Shown here in pieces: positions 1 to 8,075 of a DNA stretch of 32,043 nucleotides. A program made the translations under genes and the position numbers. Position 1 is the first letter of the stretch. The number at the start of each line of letters is the position of its first letter. Where the stretch lies: contig NZ_JAAGUY010000041.1 in the NCBI RefSeq assembly GCF_010868145.1, forward strand, positions 1-32,043, written 5' to 3'. This DNA is from Nocardia cyriacigeorgica. GTDB lineage: Bacteria > Actinomycetota > Actinomycetes > Mycobacteriales > Mycobacteriaceae. Under the pieces are notes generated by a model. It did not search any database. It was not told the DNA's origin and worked only from the letters and a program-made list of their open reading frames with translations.

Positions 1-93
1 CCCGAACGCCCCCGCCGATACTGCACCGACCCCCGCCGCGACCGCCCCGCGAAGCACCACCCTCCGCGATACGGTCCACTGTTGTTTCGCCAT
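1..93 (-). CDS. N-terminus of a Tat-exported protein (partial, runs off the left edge)
   Basis: Only the first 31 codons are in the window, read leftward from the ATG at 91-93. They encode a twin-arginine signal peptide. A short polar N-region is followed by S-R-R-V-V-L, close to the S-R-R-x-F-L-K consensus, and then by an Ala/Gly/Val-rich hydrophobic stretch. The protein should therefore be folded in the cytoplasm and exported by TatABC. The mature part lies outside the window, so no function can be given. About 230 bp separate it from the stop of the upstream metallopeptidase gene, and I see no clear gene or terminator in that gap. It is probably a separate transcript. Confidence 0.6.
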   Translation of the reverse strand, partial: MAKQQWTVSRRVVLRGAVAAGVGAVSAGAFG

Positions 94-326
94 GCGCCGC
101 TCTGCTGCCTAGCCTCGGGACCTCACTGATTGCCGACCACTTTAAGCGCACCCGTCCTGGCCGGATGTGCGGGTTACACAAACCTCGTTGGTTCTCGTAG
201 CGCAGACGACCTCAACCCATGGGACCAGGGGCTGAAGATCGAGGGCGGAGGGCTGAGATCGAGACTTCCATCACGGTCGGTAGCCGGCTGCCGGGGCAAT
301 CGGGCGCCGATGTGTCGAGTGATAGC

Positions 327-1424
327 TCAGGGTGAGGTTCTCTCGCGACCTGCCGCAGCCATGTGCCACTCGCGGGGCTTCTGGCCGACTTCCCCGCACA
401 GGTCGTGCACCAAGCGCATTTTCTCCAGTACGGGACCGGCCAGGACGAAGGGGTAGAGATCCTGGTGGCCCATGGAGCGGTTGAGCATGTTGAGGGACCA
501 GGAGAGGGGGATCCACAGGGCGATGATGCGGTCGAAACCGGCGTGGCCTATTTGCGGGCGGTCCATGGTGGCGCCTGCGGGGGCAAAGGAAAAGGCGGCG
601 GCGGTGTCGAGGGTGTCGCGGATGTGGAGGTAGTGGGCGAAGGTTTCGGCCCAGTCTTCGGCGGGGTGCATGGTGGCGTAGGAGGAGACGTAGTCCGATT
701 CCCAGCCGGGTGGGGCGCCGTCGGAGTAATGGCGGTCCAGTGCCGTCTGGTAGTCGGTGTGCGGGTCACCGAAGAGCGCCTGAAACCGATCGAGGGCACC
801 CTGGTCGGGGACCAGCGTCGGGAAGTAGTAGTGGCCGATCTCGTGGCGGAAATGGCCGAGCAGAGTGCGGTACGGCTCGTCCATTTCGATGCGGAGCTGT
901 TCGCGATGCGGATCGTGCGCTTCGGCGAGGTCGAGGGTGATCAAGCCATCGGAGTGGCCGGTGATGACGTGGTCGTTGGTGCTGGACAGCAGGTCGAAGG
1001 CCAGCCCGGTCGCGGGATCGGTATCGCGGCCGATGATCGGCAGTCCGAGTTCGACCAGTTGCAGGATCAGCCGTCGCTTCGCCGCTTCGGCGTCGGCGAA
1101 TCCGGCGAGACCTTCGGCATCGTCGTCGTTGGGTCTGGTCCTGGTCAGGCGGCAGGACTCGCACAACGCGCTACCGCCGTCCTCGCCCGGCCGCACGCGA
1201 ACGAGCCAATTGCACCGTGCGACATGCAGATTGGCGCAGAGTTGAAATGCGTCGGCCTCCACCACGCCCTGCGGGCGACCCGGTTCGCCCTGGCCACCGG
1301 ACTCACCGATGATCACCAATGCCCGTTCCGTGACGCTGAACCCGAGCGGGCTGCCGCACGCCAGGCATACCGAATTCTCGAACGCCAGCTGCTGACCACA
1401 CTTCGGGCAGATGAAGTCACGCAT
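327..1424 (-). CDS. Zinc-ribbon zincin metallopeptidase (putative zinc-binding metallopeptidase family)
   Basis: This 365-residue protein has an N-terminal zinc ribbon (Cys6, Cys9, Cys20, Cys23). A second cysteine group (Cys63, Cys71, Cys88, Cys91) probably also binds metal. The C-terminal half carries the zincin motif H-E-I-G-H at residues 194-198 and W-A-E-T-F-A-H-Y around 258-265, whose Glu260 is the likely third zinc ligand. It resembles the uncharacterised actinobacterial and proteobacterial family called putative zinc-binding metallopeptidase. No signal peptide is visible, so it is probably cytoplasmic. The ATG chosen gives a protein starting directly at the zinc ribbon and overlaps the end of the transglutaminase gene by 8 bp, indicating translational coupling. 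A longer reading upstream has no homology-like content and was discarded. The substrate is unknown; its operon suggests a peptide made or modified by the ATP-grasp protein. Confidence 0.88.
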   Translation of the reverse strand: MRDFICPKCGQQLAFENSVCLACGSPLGFSVTERALVIIGESGGQGEPGRPQGVVEADAFQLCANLHVARCNWLVRVRPGEDGGSALCESCRLTRTRPNDDDAEGLAGFADAEAAKRRLILQLVELGLPIIGRDTDPATGLAFDLLSSTNDHVITGHSDGLITLDLAEAHDPHREQLRIEMDEPYRTLLGHFRHEIGHYYFPTLVPDQGALDRFQALFGDPHTDYQTALDRHYSDGAPPGWESDYVSSYATMHPAEDWAETFAHYLHIRDTLDTAAAFSFAPAGATMDRPQIGHAGFDRIIALWIPLSWSLNMLNRSMGHQDLYPFVLAGPVLEKMRLVHDLCGEVGQKPREWHMAAAGRERTSP

Positions 1425-2301
1425 CGAACGACGCCTCCAGCGGTGCGACATCGACGGATACCGAGATACTGCTGTCTTCGGCGTCGGTGTAGATGATCCC
1501 GCGCAGCGGCGGGACGTCGGCATAGTCGCGACCCCACGCCACGGTCACATAGCGTTCATCGGCGAATTGGTCGTTGGTGGGATCGAAGCCGATCCACCCG
1601 TCATCCGGCATCCAGACCGCGGCCCAGGCATGCGTCGCGTCCGCACCGACCATGCGTTCTTTGCCCGGCGGCGGGTCGGTGGCGAGGTACCCGGAGACGT
1701 AACGTGCGGCCAGTCCGTGGGAGCGCAGGCAGGCCGCGCCGATCCGGGCGAAGTCCTGGCAGACACCGGCGCGGGCGGCGAACACATCGGCGACCCGGGT
1801 GCTGACGGTGGTGGAGCCGGAGCGGTAGGCGAAATCCGCGTTGATACGGCTGGTGAGTTCGGCGACGGCATCGAACAGCGGGCGGCCGGGCGTGAGGGAT
1901 TCGGCCGCGTAGGCGGTGACCTCGTCGGTGATCTCCGGTGGCTGCAGATCGAGCGTGAATTCGACGGCAAGGGGGCCGGTGACAGCGGTGGGCCGCGCCT
2001 TTTCCCAGGCGATCTCGGCGGGGTGCGCTGGGGGCGGATCGACCTCGACCGTCGATTCACCGGTGATCTCGAGCGTCCGATGTTCGTCGGTGACATGGAA
2101 ATACGAGCTGATATTGCCGTAGACGTCGGCACCGACGGACCGATCCGACGGCACCGGATCGATGTGGATGTCGTGGTCGAGCAGACGCTGTCCCGCACCG
2201 TTGCGCGGAGTGAGGAAAGCGCGACCGTAGGAGCTGGTGACCTTGTCGGAATAGGAGTAGGTGGTGCTGTGGCGCACCCGGTAGCGCCGCGGCTCGCTCA
2301 T
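1417..2301 (-). CDS. Transglutaminase-like cysteine protease
   Basis: The 294-residue product has the usual two-part layout of the family: an N-terminal beta-rich domain (about residues 1-120) and a transglutaminase-like core. The Cys-His-Asp triad is visible as Cys181 in G-V-C-Q-D, His224 in A-T-H-A-W, and Asp240 in G-F-D-P-T-N. Bacterial members usually hydrolyse rather than form amide bonds, so a peptidase or amidase role is the better guess. There is no signal peptide. The ATG overlaps the stop codon of the upstream ATP-grasp/alpha-E gene as ATGA, and the gene's own end overlaps the zincin gene by 8 bp, so all three are probably made together. Families of this type recur next to circularly permuted ATP-grasp and alpha-E genes, but the substrate is not known. 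Confidence 0.92.
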   Translation of the reverse strand: MSEPRRYRVRHSTTYSYSDKVTSSYGRAFLTPRNGAGQRLLDHDIHIDPVPSDRSVGADVYGNISSYFHVTDEHRTLEITGESTVEVDPPPAHPAEIAWEKARPTAVTGPLAVEFTLDLQPPEITDEVTAYAAESLTPGRPLFDAVAELTSRINADFAYRSGSTTVSTRVADVFAARAGVCQDFARIGAACLRSHGLAARYVSGYLATDPPPGKERMVGADATHAWAAVWMPDDGWIGFDPTNDQFADERYVTVAWGRDYADVPPLRGIIYTDAEDSSISVSVDVAPLEASFDA

Positions 2302-5012
2302 CCGACCACCCGGGTGCTGCCCCACAGCGGCTGAATCCCCACCGGTACGGAGAGTTTCGTCGCCTCGAACGATTCGGACACCTTGCGTAGGCGCAGGTGC
2401 ACGCCGTCGAGTAGTTCGATCAATTCGGTTCGGTGGCCGTCGCCGTCGGTCGCGTCGAGGTCGGCCGGGTCCACTCGACGCAGCAGTCGTCGCGCGTCGG
2501 CGAGCAGGCGTTGCGGCCGGGACGAACCCGTGGAGCCGGGCAGCGCCGCGAGACCGGCATCGAGCTGGTTCAGCTGGTAGGCCAGCGATCGCGGATTGGC
2601 CGCGTCGAACAGCAGCAGCCCGGCCACCGCCGCCGTGCGTATCGAATCACGGTGTCGCCGACGGTAGCTCACTGCGGACTCGGTGGCGCGCAGGACCGCC
2701 TCGGTCAATACCCGTTCGACGTCTGCGGGTCCGGACTCGGTCGACGTCGCCGACAGCAGCGCGGTCAATGCCAGGCCGCGTTCGATGCGTTTACCGATAT
2801 CCATGACGTGCCAGCCGGTGTCACGCACCATCGACTCAGCGCTGATCCCGGACAGCGCAAGCAATCCTGCCAGCGTCAGCGAATGCACCGACGTCAGCGC
2901 GGATTCCGGATCACTGCCTGCACCGGGACCCTCACCGCGCTCCCGGAACCCGGCCAGCGCCCGCTGCACCGCACCGACCACCATCCAGGTATCGGGCGAC
3001 AGCTGGTCGCGCACCGCACGGGCAGCATGGGCATACCGGTCGATGGCATACGCCAAGGTCCCGGGTAGGCCCCGGTCGACTGTCAGCGAGACGAGGTATT
3101 CGTACCCGCACGACCCGGCGGCATACGCGCCGGCCTCGGTGCCGCCATGGGCAGCGGGATCGTCACCGGAACTCGCGTCGGCAACGGGCCACTTCCGGGG
3201 TTCATGCGGCTCGGTGGCAGGACGTGGCCGTGCGACAGCAGCTGCGGCCCCGGCGACGCCGGTGGTCCGCGAGAGCGCGCCCAACAGCAACGGCACCGCC
3301 GCCGATCCCTCCAACCAGGGCCGATAGCGGAAATCCTGGTGATGGGCATGTGTCGCGATGAGCAGGCGGACCAGGGATTCCGCCCGTTCGCCGTAGCGCC
3401 CCATCCAGAACAGATCATTGAGGACGCGGGGTGAGCTGACAGCCTCGACGACCGGCGTGATCGGCCGGATCCGTTCCTCGGCGGGGGGTTCGCCGATGGC
3501 GGCGGTGGCGGTCGGCGCGGTGCGGACCCAGACGTCTTTGGCGGCCACTTTGATGGCCGAGCGTTCGGGTTCGGTGCGCTGACGGAGCTGGCCGAGGCCA
3601 CCGGCCATCACGCCGTAACCCTCGCGGCGCGCCAGCGCGAACAATCGCATCCCTACCGGGGCCGACGCCAACCCGCCATCGCCATAGACCGCGGGGGCCA
3701 CCGAGAACTGTGCGGGTTCCTGCCCGACCCACTGCCATCCACAAGCATCGATCCGCGCCGCCAGATCGGCCCGCTGTTCGGCCGACAAGCGCGGTCCGGC
3801 AATGGTGGCGCCGTCGACCACACTGCGGATGATCAGCCGATCCAATCGGGCCAGCAGATGCGAACGCTCGAGCTCGTCACCACCCCAGTACGACGGAGCG
3901 CCAGGCAATTCCAGCTCCTCACCGAGGAGCGAACGCGCGATCCGCGGCAGGAATCCGGCGAGCGCAGGATTCTCCAGCAACCCGCTACCGAGGGTATTCA
4001 CGACGGTCACCGCACCGCGCCGCAACACCTCCACCAGCCCAGCCACCCCGAGGCGGGAGTCGGGTCGCAGGTCGAGCGGGTCGGTGAATTCGGCGTCGAC
4101 CCGGCGAAGCACCACATCGACCCGTTTCAATGTGCCGAGCGACCGCATCCACAAGGATCCATCCCGCACGACCAGGTCGGCGCTCTCCACAAGCGGAAAG
4201 CCAAGTGTGGAGGCGAGATAGGCCTGATCGAAGGCGGTTTCCGAACGCACACCCGGACTGAGCACCACCACGACCGGATCGTCGTCGTCGGCCGTCGGCG
4301 CGGCTTCGATCAGCATCAACCGCAGCGCGCGGGCGAATGGGGTGAGCGGGCGCGGACTCGACTGCTCGAACGCTCCGGGCACCGCAGCAGAGACCACCCG
4401 ACGATCGGCGAGCGCGTATCCGGCCCCGGACGGCGCCTGCGCCCAGTCGGCGATCACGCGGTACTGCCCATCGCTCCAGCGGCTGATATCGCAGGCATGC
4501 AGGAAGAGCTGGTGGCGGCCCGGCACCGTGATCCCGTGCGCGGCACGCACATACCCGAGGCCGCCGAACACCACGTGGGGTGGGATCAGGCCGGAGGTGA
4601 GCAGGCGGCGCGGGCCGTATATGTCGGTCAGCACCTCGTCGAGCACCCGGGCTCGTTGCGCGACACCGGATTCCAGCCGCATCCAGTCATCGGCGGCGAC
4701 CAGTAGCGGTATCGGGTCCAGCCGCCACGGTTCGGCTACGCCATCCGGCGCGGTGTAGGTGATGCCGTCGTCCTCGACCAGCCTGCGGACCCTACCGCCG
4801 AGCCGTTCCAACCCGTCCGGTCCGATCTCCACGAAATCGGTCGACAGTTCCGACCACATCCGCCGCACCCGACCGCCCGCGTCGACCAGCTCGTCGTAGA
4901 ACCCGCCGGTGGACAGCCCGCATTCGTCGTATCCCCCGGCCTCGGCACCGGCCGCACGGTACCTGGAGAACTCCGCGGCCACCCGCGCCCGTGCCCCTGC
5001 TACGTCCTGCAT
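2298..5012 (-). CDS. Circularly permuted ATP-grasp / alpha-E domain fusion protein
   Basis: This 904-residue protein fuses two domains that are separate genes in many bacteria. Residues about 25-500 are a circularly permuted ATP-grasp domain. It shows D-V-V-L-R-R-V-D-A-E-F, D-S-R-L-G-V-A-G-L, and N-T-L-G-S-G-L-L-E-N between about residues 299 and 348. Residues about 525-890 are the all-helical alpha-E domain, beginning around L-F-W-M-G-R-Y-G-E-R-A-E. A low-complexity Ala/Pro/Gly insert lies inside the alpha-E half. The family is predicted to make ATP-dependent amide (peptide-like) bonds, but no member has a settled substrate. The ATG at 5012 was chosen because GGGGAGG lies about 10 nt upstream; an in-frame upstream ATG would add a tail without homology-like content. 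It is the first gene of a three-gene operon and is divergent from a cysteine-rich small protein. Confidence 0.92.
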   Translation of the reverse strand: MQDVAGARARVAAEFSRYRAAGAEAGGYDECGLSTGGFYDELVDAGGRVRRMWSELSTDFVEIGPDGLERLGGRVRRLVEDDGITYTAPDGVAEPWRLDPIPLLVAADDWMRLESGVAQRARVLDEVLTDIYGPRRLLTSGLIPPHVVFGGLGYVRAAHGITVPGRHQLFLHACDISRWSDGQYRVIADWAQAPSGAGYALADRRVVSAAVPGAFEQSSPRPLTPFARALRLMLIEAAPTADDDDPVVVVLSPGVRSETAFDQAYLASTLGFPLVESADLVVRDGSLWMRSLGTLKRVDVVLRRVDAEFTDPLDLRPDSRLGVAGLVEVLRRGAVTVVNTLGSGLLENPALAGFLPRIARSLLGEELELPGAPSYWGGDELERSHLLARLDRLIIRSVVDGATIAGPRLSAEQRADLAARIDACGWQWVGQEPAQFSVAPAVYGDGGLASAPVGMRLFALARREGYGVMAGGLGQLRQRTEPERSAIKVAAKDVWVRTAPTATAAIGEPPAEERIRPITPVVEAVSSPRVLNDLFWMGRYGERAESLVRLLIATHAHHQDFRYRPWLEGSAAVPLLLGALSRTTGVAGAAAAVARPRPATEPHEPRKWPVADASSGDDPAAHGGTEAGAYAAGSCGYEYLVSLTVDRGLPGTLAYAIDRYAHAARAVRDQLSPDTWMVVGAVQRALAGFRERGEGPGAGSDPESALTSVHSLTLAGLLALSGISAESMVRDTGWHVMDIGKRIERGLALTALLSATSTESGPADVERVLTEAVLRATESAVSYRRRHRDSIRTAAVAGLLLFDAANPRSLAYQLNQLDAGLAALPGSTGSSRPQRLLADARRLLRRVDPADLDATDGDGHRTELIELLDGVHLRLRKVSESFEATKLSVPVGIQPLWGSTRVVG

Positions 5013-5249
5013 CGCCTCGCGCCTCCCCTGATCACCGGTACCGCGCCGCAACGGACGCGCCGAAACCGGTGGTCCTGCCGCCATCCTCGCACGGGCGAGG
5101 CCGGATTTCGGTGCAGGCAGACCCTCGTGCCGGACATCGATGGCGGCGGTACGTGTGGCCGCTCACGACACGCACGGCGGTAGGGTCCCACCGGCCGGTA
5201 GGCACCGGTGCTATGCACGAACCACGGACTCAGACGGTTGGAGGCGATC

Positions 5250-5468
5250 ATGCGCGCGACGATCTGTCCGTCCTGTGAGGCGGCGCTCGACCACTGCCAC
5301 GGCACGCTGGTACTGCATGCCGGATGTATTGCGGAATGCACCGAACCCGACTGCTTCGACTTCGACCACGCACGGCACACGTTCATCGTGGATTGCGCAG
5401 ACCTGGCCGGCGGCTGCCGCTGCGGCTCTGATCCCCGCGCAATGCCTGATTTCGTGAGGGCCGGGTAA
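5250..5468 (+). CDS. Small cysteine-rich protein of unknown function
   Basis: The ATG is preceded by GGAGG at good spacing and gives a 72-residue protein with nine cysteines (residues 6, 9, 16, 26, 30, 35, 49, 56, 58) and several histidines. The first group, C-P-S-C, looks like half of a zinc ribbon; C-T-E-P-D-C and G-C-R-C follow. Metal binding is therefore likely, with a structural zinc site or sites as the simplest model. I recall similar short proteins in mycobacteria and nocardiae, all unnamed. It is divergent from the ATP-grasp/alpha-E operon across about 240 bp, so shared control is possible but unproven. TAGGGT at 5181-5186 would be an acceptable actinobacterial -10 element for it, leaving a leader of about 60 nt. 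No enzymatic motif is visible. Confidence 0.75.
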   Translation: MRATICPSCEAALDHCHGTLVLHAGCIAECTEPDCFDFDHARHTFIVDCADLAGGCRCGSDPRAMPDFVRAG

Positions 5469-5584
5469 CTCACCGGGCACGGGCTGACGTACCCACCACC
5501 CCACCGCCGGCCGCCAACGCGACGACCCACGGCACCCGAGTCTGGCCAAGAATCACGGAGAGGCGGACGAGCGAGGCGGGACAG

Positions 5585-5590
5585 TACCCT
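5585..5590 (+). promoter_or_regulatory. Candidate -10 element of a leaderless promoter
   Basis: TACCCT fits the actinobacterial TAnnnT -10 pattern. It occupies exactly -12 to -7 if transcription starts on the G of the GTG at 5597. No Shine-Dalgarno sequence lies between it and the start codon. No good -35 box is visible, which is common for these promoters. Confidence 0.5.
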
Positions 5591-5596
5591 GGCCGG

Positions 5597-6238
5597 GTGA
5601 GCTATGACCACATCCTGTTGCCCTCCGGTGCGGCCACGACCCCGGCCGAGGTCGACGCCTATCTGACCACCCAGCAGGGACAACCGGAGGCGGAGATCGT
5701 CGCGGCCATCGCGGCGGAGGTGAACCGGCGCAACGAGGAGCTGCCCGAGGAAGACACCTTTCTCGGTTCGGGGCCGGTCGGTGGTGCGGCCACCGGGTCG
5801 GTGCTGCAGATTTCGAGCCCGTACGACGCGATCGGCTTCGTGCGCGAGCTGCTGTTCGAGCTGGCGACGCCGCAGAACTACGCGGTCTACGATCCGCAGC
5901 TCACCTGGCTGATCGACCCGGCGGGGCATGTGCCGGTGAGCGTGTCACACGGTGGTGCGGGCGAGTTCCCCTACCTGACCGAAGCGCTGGCGCGGCGCTG
6001 GGTTGCCGAGCTGGCAAAGCCGAATCCGTACCTGGTGGTCTCGCGCGGCGAGCAGGACTACATCCAGACCTACCGCGAGGAGCCCGGCTACATCCTGGAG
6101 TACCGCGACGGCTCCCCCGACCGGCACTTCACCACAACGCTCGATGATTCGGCGCAGGTAGCGGAGTTGATCTGGGCCTGGACCGCGGGCGACCACTCCG
6201 CGCTCCAGGACGTCGCCTGGACCCGGCTGAAGCTCTGA
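5597..6238 (+). CDS. Conserved actinobacterial protein of unknown function
   Basis: This 213-residue protein starts at a GTG with no ribosome binding site and a -10-like TACCCT ending 6 nt before it, so it is probably translated from a leaderless mRNA. The sequence is acidic and soluble, with no signal peptide or membrane segment. The C-terminal third (Y-I-L-E-Y-R-D-G-S, then a D-D-S-A-Q-V-A-E-L-I-W-A-W-T-A-G-D-H helix) resembles a motif I associate with uncharacterised actinobacterial proteins, some near secretion or toxin loci; I cannot name the family. A central stretch, P-Q-L-T-W-L-I-D-P, is Trp/Pro-rich. It converges on recR with only 25 bp between the stops, so it is not in that operon. 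The annotation is coding-potential and conservation based only. Confidence 0.75.
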   Translation: MSYDHILLPSGAATTPAEVDAYLTTQQGQPEAEIVAAIAAEVNRRNEELPEEDTFLGSGPVGGAATGSVLQISSPYDAIGFVRELLFELATPQNYAVYDPQLTWLIDPAGHVPVSVSHGGAGEFPYLTEALARRWVAELAKPNPYLVVSRGEQDYIQTYREEPGYILEYRDGSPDRHFTTTLDDSAQVAELIWAWTAGDHSALQDVAWTRLKL

Positions 6239-6263
6239 GCCCGAGCCGGCGAGCGGTCCCCCG

Positions 6264-6872
6264 CTAAAGCGCGCGGCGTCCGGACAGCGCCCGGCCGAGC
6301 GTCAATTCGTCGGCGAACTCCAGATCGCCACCCATCGGCAGCCCCGATGCCAACCTGGTGACGCTGAGCCCGGGGAAATCGCGCAGCATCCGCACCAGGT
6401 AGGTGGCGGTGGCTTCGCCTTCGGTGTTCGGGTCGGTCGCGATGATCACCTCGGTGACGTCGACACCGTCCTCCTGGTTGCCGATGCGCGCGAGCAATTC
6501 CCGGATCCGCAACTGGTCAGGTCCGATGCCGCTGAGTGGGTCGAGCGCCCCGCCGAGCACGTGGTAGCGGCCGCGGAATTCGCGGGTGCGCTCGATGGCC
6601 TGGACATCCTTTGGCTCCTCGACCACACAGATCATGGTGCGGTCGCGGCGTGGGTCGGCGCAGATCCGGCACAGTTCGCCGTCGGCGACGGTGCCGCACA
6701 TGACGCAGAAACGCACACCATCACGGATTTTCTGCAGCACGGCTTGCAGCCGCTCGATCTCCGGCGGCTCCACCTGGAGCAGATGAAAGGCGATGCGCTG
6801 CGCGCTCTTGGGACCGACGCCGGGCAATTTGCCCAGCTCGTCGATCAGATCCTGGACCGGGCCCTCGTACAC
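6264..6872 (-). CDS. recR: Recombination mediator protein RecR
   Basis: RecR works with RecO (and RecF) to load RecA onto SSB-coated gaps during DNA repair. The 202-residue protein has the standard order: a helix-hairpin-helix at about 10-30 (L-P-G-V-G-P-K-S-A-Q-R), a four-cysteine zinc finger (Cys56, Cys59, Cys68, Cys71), and a Toprim domain from about 79 with I-C-V-V-E-E-P-K-D. It ends with the usual G-G-D-L-E-F-A-D-E-L-T-L. Length is typical. The start is a GTG with GGAG about 5 nt upstream. It lies 15 bp after ybaB and is almost certainly co-transcribed with it, as in most bacteria. Confidence 0.98.
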   Translation of the reverse strand: MYEGPVQDLIDELGKLPGVGPKSAQRIAFHLLQVEPPEIERLQAVLQKIRDGVRFCVMCGTVADGELCRICADPRRDRTMICVVEEPKDVQAIERTREFRGRYHVLGGALDPLSGIGPDQLRIRELLARIGNQEDGVDVTEVIIATDPNTEGEATATYLVRMLRDFPGLSVTRLASGLPMGGDLEFADELTLGRALSGRRAL

Positions 6873-6887
6873 CTGCGCTCCGTCAGG

Positions 6888-7220
6888 TCACATACCGGGC
6901 AGGCCGGGCAGCCCGCCACCGCCGGCCAGCGGGCCGAGCTTCGCCGAAGCCAGCTCCTGAGCGTTGGCCATGGCGTCGTTGATCGCGCCGATCACCAGAT
7001 CCTGCAGGGTTTCGACGTCCTCGGGGTCAACGGCCTTCGGGTCGATGGTCAGCGACTGCACCTCACCTGTGGCCTTGATCGTGACCTTGACCAGCCCGTT
7101 TCCGGCTTGACCCTCGACTTCGGCTGCGGCGATCTCCGCCTGCGCCGCCACCATCATCTCCTGCATCTGCTGGGCCTGGGCGAGAATCTGCTGCATATCG
7201 AACTGACCACCGGGCTGCAC
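6888..7220 (-). CDS. ybaB: YbaB/EbfC family nucleoid-associated protein
   Basis: This 110-residue protein belongs to the YbaB/EbfC family of small dimeric DNA-binding proteins found beside recR. The Gln/Met-rich N-terminal helix (M-Q-Q-I-L-A-Q-A-Q-Q-M-Q), the central G-N-G-L-V-K-V-T-I-K-A-T-G-E-V strand region, and the C-terminal N-D-A-M-A-N-A-Q helix are typical. A Gly/Pro/Leu tail follows, as in mycobacterial members. The GTG at 7220 has GAAGAGG upstream. An internal ATG eight codons later is possible but has a poorer site. The gene leads into recR and is divergent from a secreted-protein gene across about 215 bp, which should hold both promoters. Confidence 0.95.
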   Translation of the reverse strand: MQPGGQFDMQQILAQAQQMQEMMVAAQAEIAAAEVEGQAGNGLVKVTIKATGEVQSLTIDPKAVDPEDVETLQDLVIGAINDAMANAQELASAKLGPLAGGGGLPGLPGM

Positions 7221-7436
7221 GCCTGTTACCTCTTCTCCGGCCGATCTGCGGAAAGTGTCATGGTCAGCCTAGTGGACCTCCGTCGATTCCATGGTCGGGC
7301 GTCCGAGTACCGGCATAGGATTTGCCGTGGGTCGGCTGTTGCCCGGCAGACCTCGCCGATATACCGCTCGGGCAGGCAACCCGCAGCGGTCGTCAACGCC
7401 GATTCGGGGGGCACAACCCAGACCGAGGAGGCTCGG

Positions 7437-8042
7437 ATGACAAGTGAGATCACGATGAGCGAAGCCCGGCGCTTTCGGGTGACCAAGACGGCGCGAAAGC
7501 TCGGCGTCCTGATGTGTGCGGCGGCGTCGGCGCTGCTGGTTTCCGCCCCGATTGCCTCGGCGGATCCGGCACCGGTGGCCACCGACTACGGCGGAGGCTG
7601 TGTCATCGATCCGGCCAATCGCGCGGCCACCGTGGACGCACTGCGCTTCCGGTGCGGCCCCGAACAGCAGGACGCCATCTTCAAGGCCTCGCCCCGCGGC
7701 AACGTTCCGACCGGAGTCACCAACGGCTGGGTGACGCGCCCGCCGGTCATGCAGGCACTGGCACCCGCCTTGTGGATCGGGAAGACCTTCTACACCGGCC
7801 CGGACGGCGGATACCTGATGAACCGGGTGACCGGTGCTGGTATCGAAGCCTGGCGCGCCGATGTCTACACCGCCCCCGCCCTGGTCGACGGTGCGCCGAC
7901 ATGGGCGCTGAACTACGCGCCGTCACCGACGCCGCAGGTGTACGACGAGATCCGTGAGGTCACCCCTGGCGTCTGGTTCGGGTACTCGTGGTGGCGCGGC
8001 GCCTTCCAGACCACCCTGCTCCTGACTTTCGTGTTGGCTTGA
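7437..8042 (+). CDS. Secreted protein of unknown function
   Basis: The ATG has an excellent GAGGAGG site 6 nt upstream and encodes 201 residues. Residues 1-42 form a Sec signal peptide: a long basic N-region (T-K-T-A-R-K), a hydrophobic core, and a probable cleavage after A-S-A before D-P-A. The mature part (about 159 residues) has two cysteines near its start that could pair, many Trp/Tyr residues, and W-I-G-K-T-F-Y in its middle. That motif is loosely like the G-x-W-x-G domain of DUF4334-type proteins, but I would not assign it on this alone. In mycobacteria the equivalent position beside ybaB holds a peptidoglycan amidase; this protein has no amidase motif and is not that gene. A strong hairpin starts at its stop codon. 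Confidence 0.85.
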   Translation: MTSEITMSEARRFRVTKTARKLGVLMCAAASALLVSAPIASADPAPVATDYGGGCVIDPANRAATVDALRFRCGPEQQDAIFKASPRGNVPTGVTNGWVTRPPVMQALAPALWIGKTFYTGPDGGYLMNRVTGAGIEAWRADVYTAPALVDGAPTWALNYAPSPTPQVYDEIREVTPGVWFGYSWWRGAFQTTLLLTFVLA

Positions 8043-8062
8043 CCCTCCGGTAGCCGGAGGGT
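8042..8062 (+). terminator. Hairpin terminator overlapping the stop codon of the secreted-protein gene
   Basis: A perfect 9-bp stem (ACCCTCCGG / CCGGAGGGT) with a TAG loop is followed by GTTTGCTT. The stem begins on the last base of the TGA. The right arm contains GGAGGG, the only Shine-Dalgarno-like sequence before the merR-type gene. Confidence 0.6.
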
Positions 8063-8075
8063 GTTTGCTTCGGTC

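Noticed and set aside
363..1496. A 377-codon plus-strand frame opposite the zincin gene
   Set aside because: Gly/Val-rich with no motif; the opposite strand has zinc-ribbon cysteines and HExxH.
8061..8075. GTG at 8061 as start of the merR-type gene
   Set aside because: It lies inside the terminator hairpin, has no upstream ribosome site, and adds residues absent from the usual MerR N-terminus.
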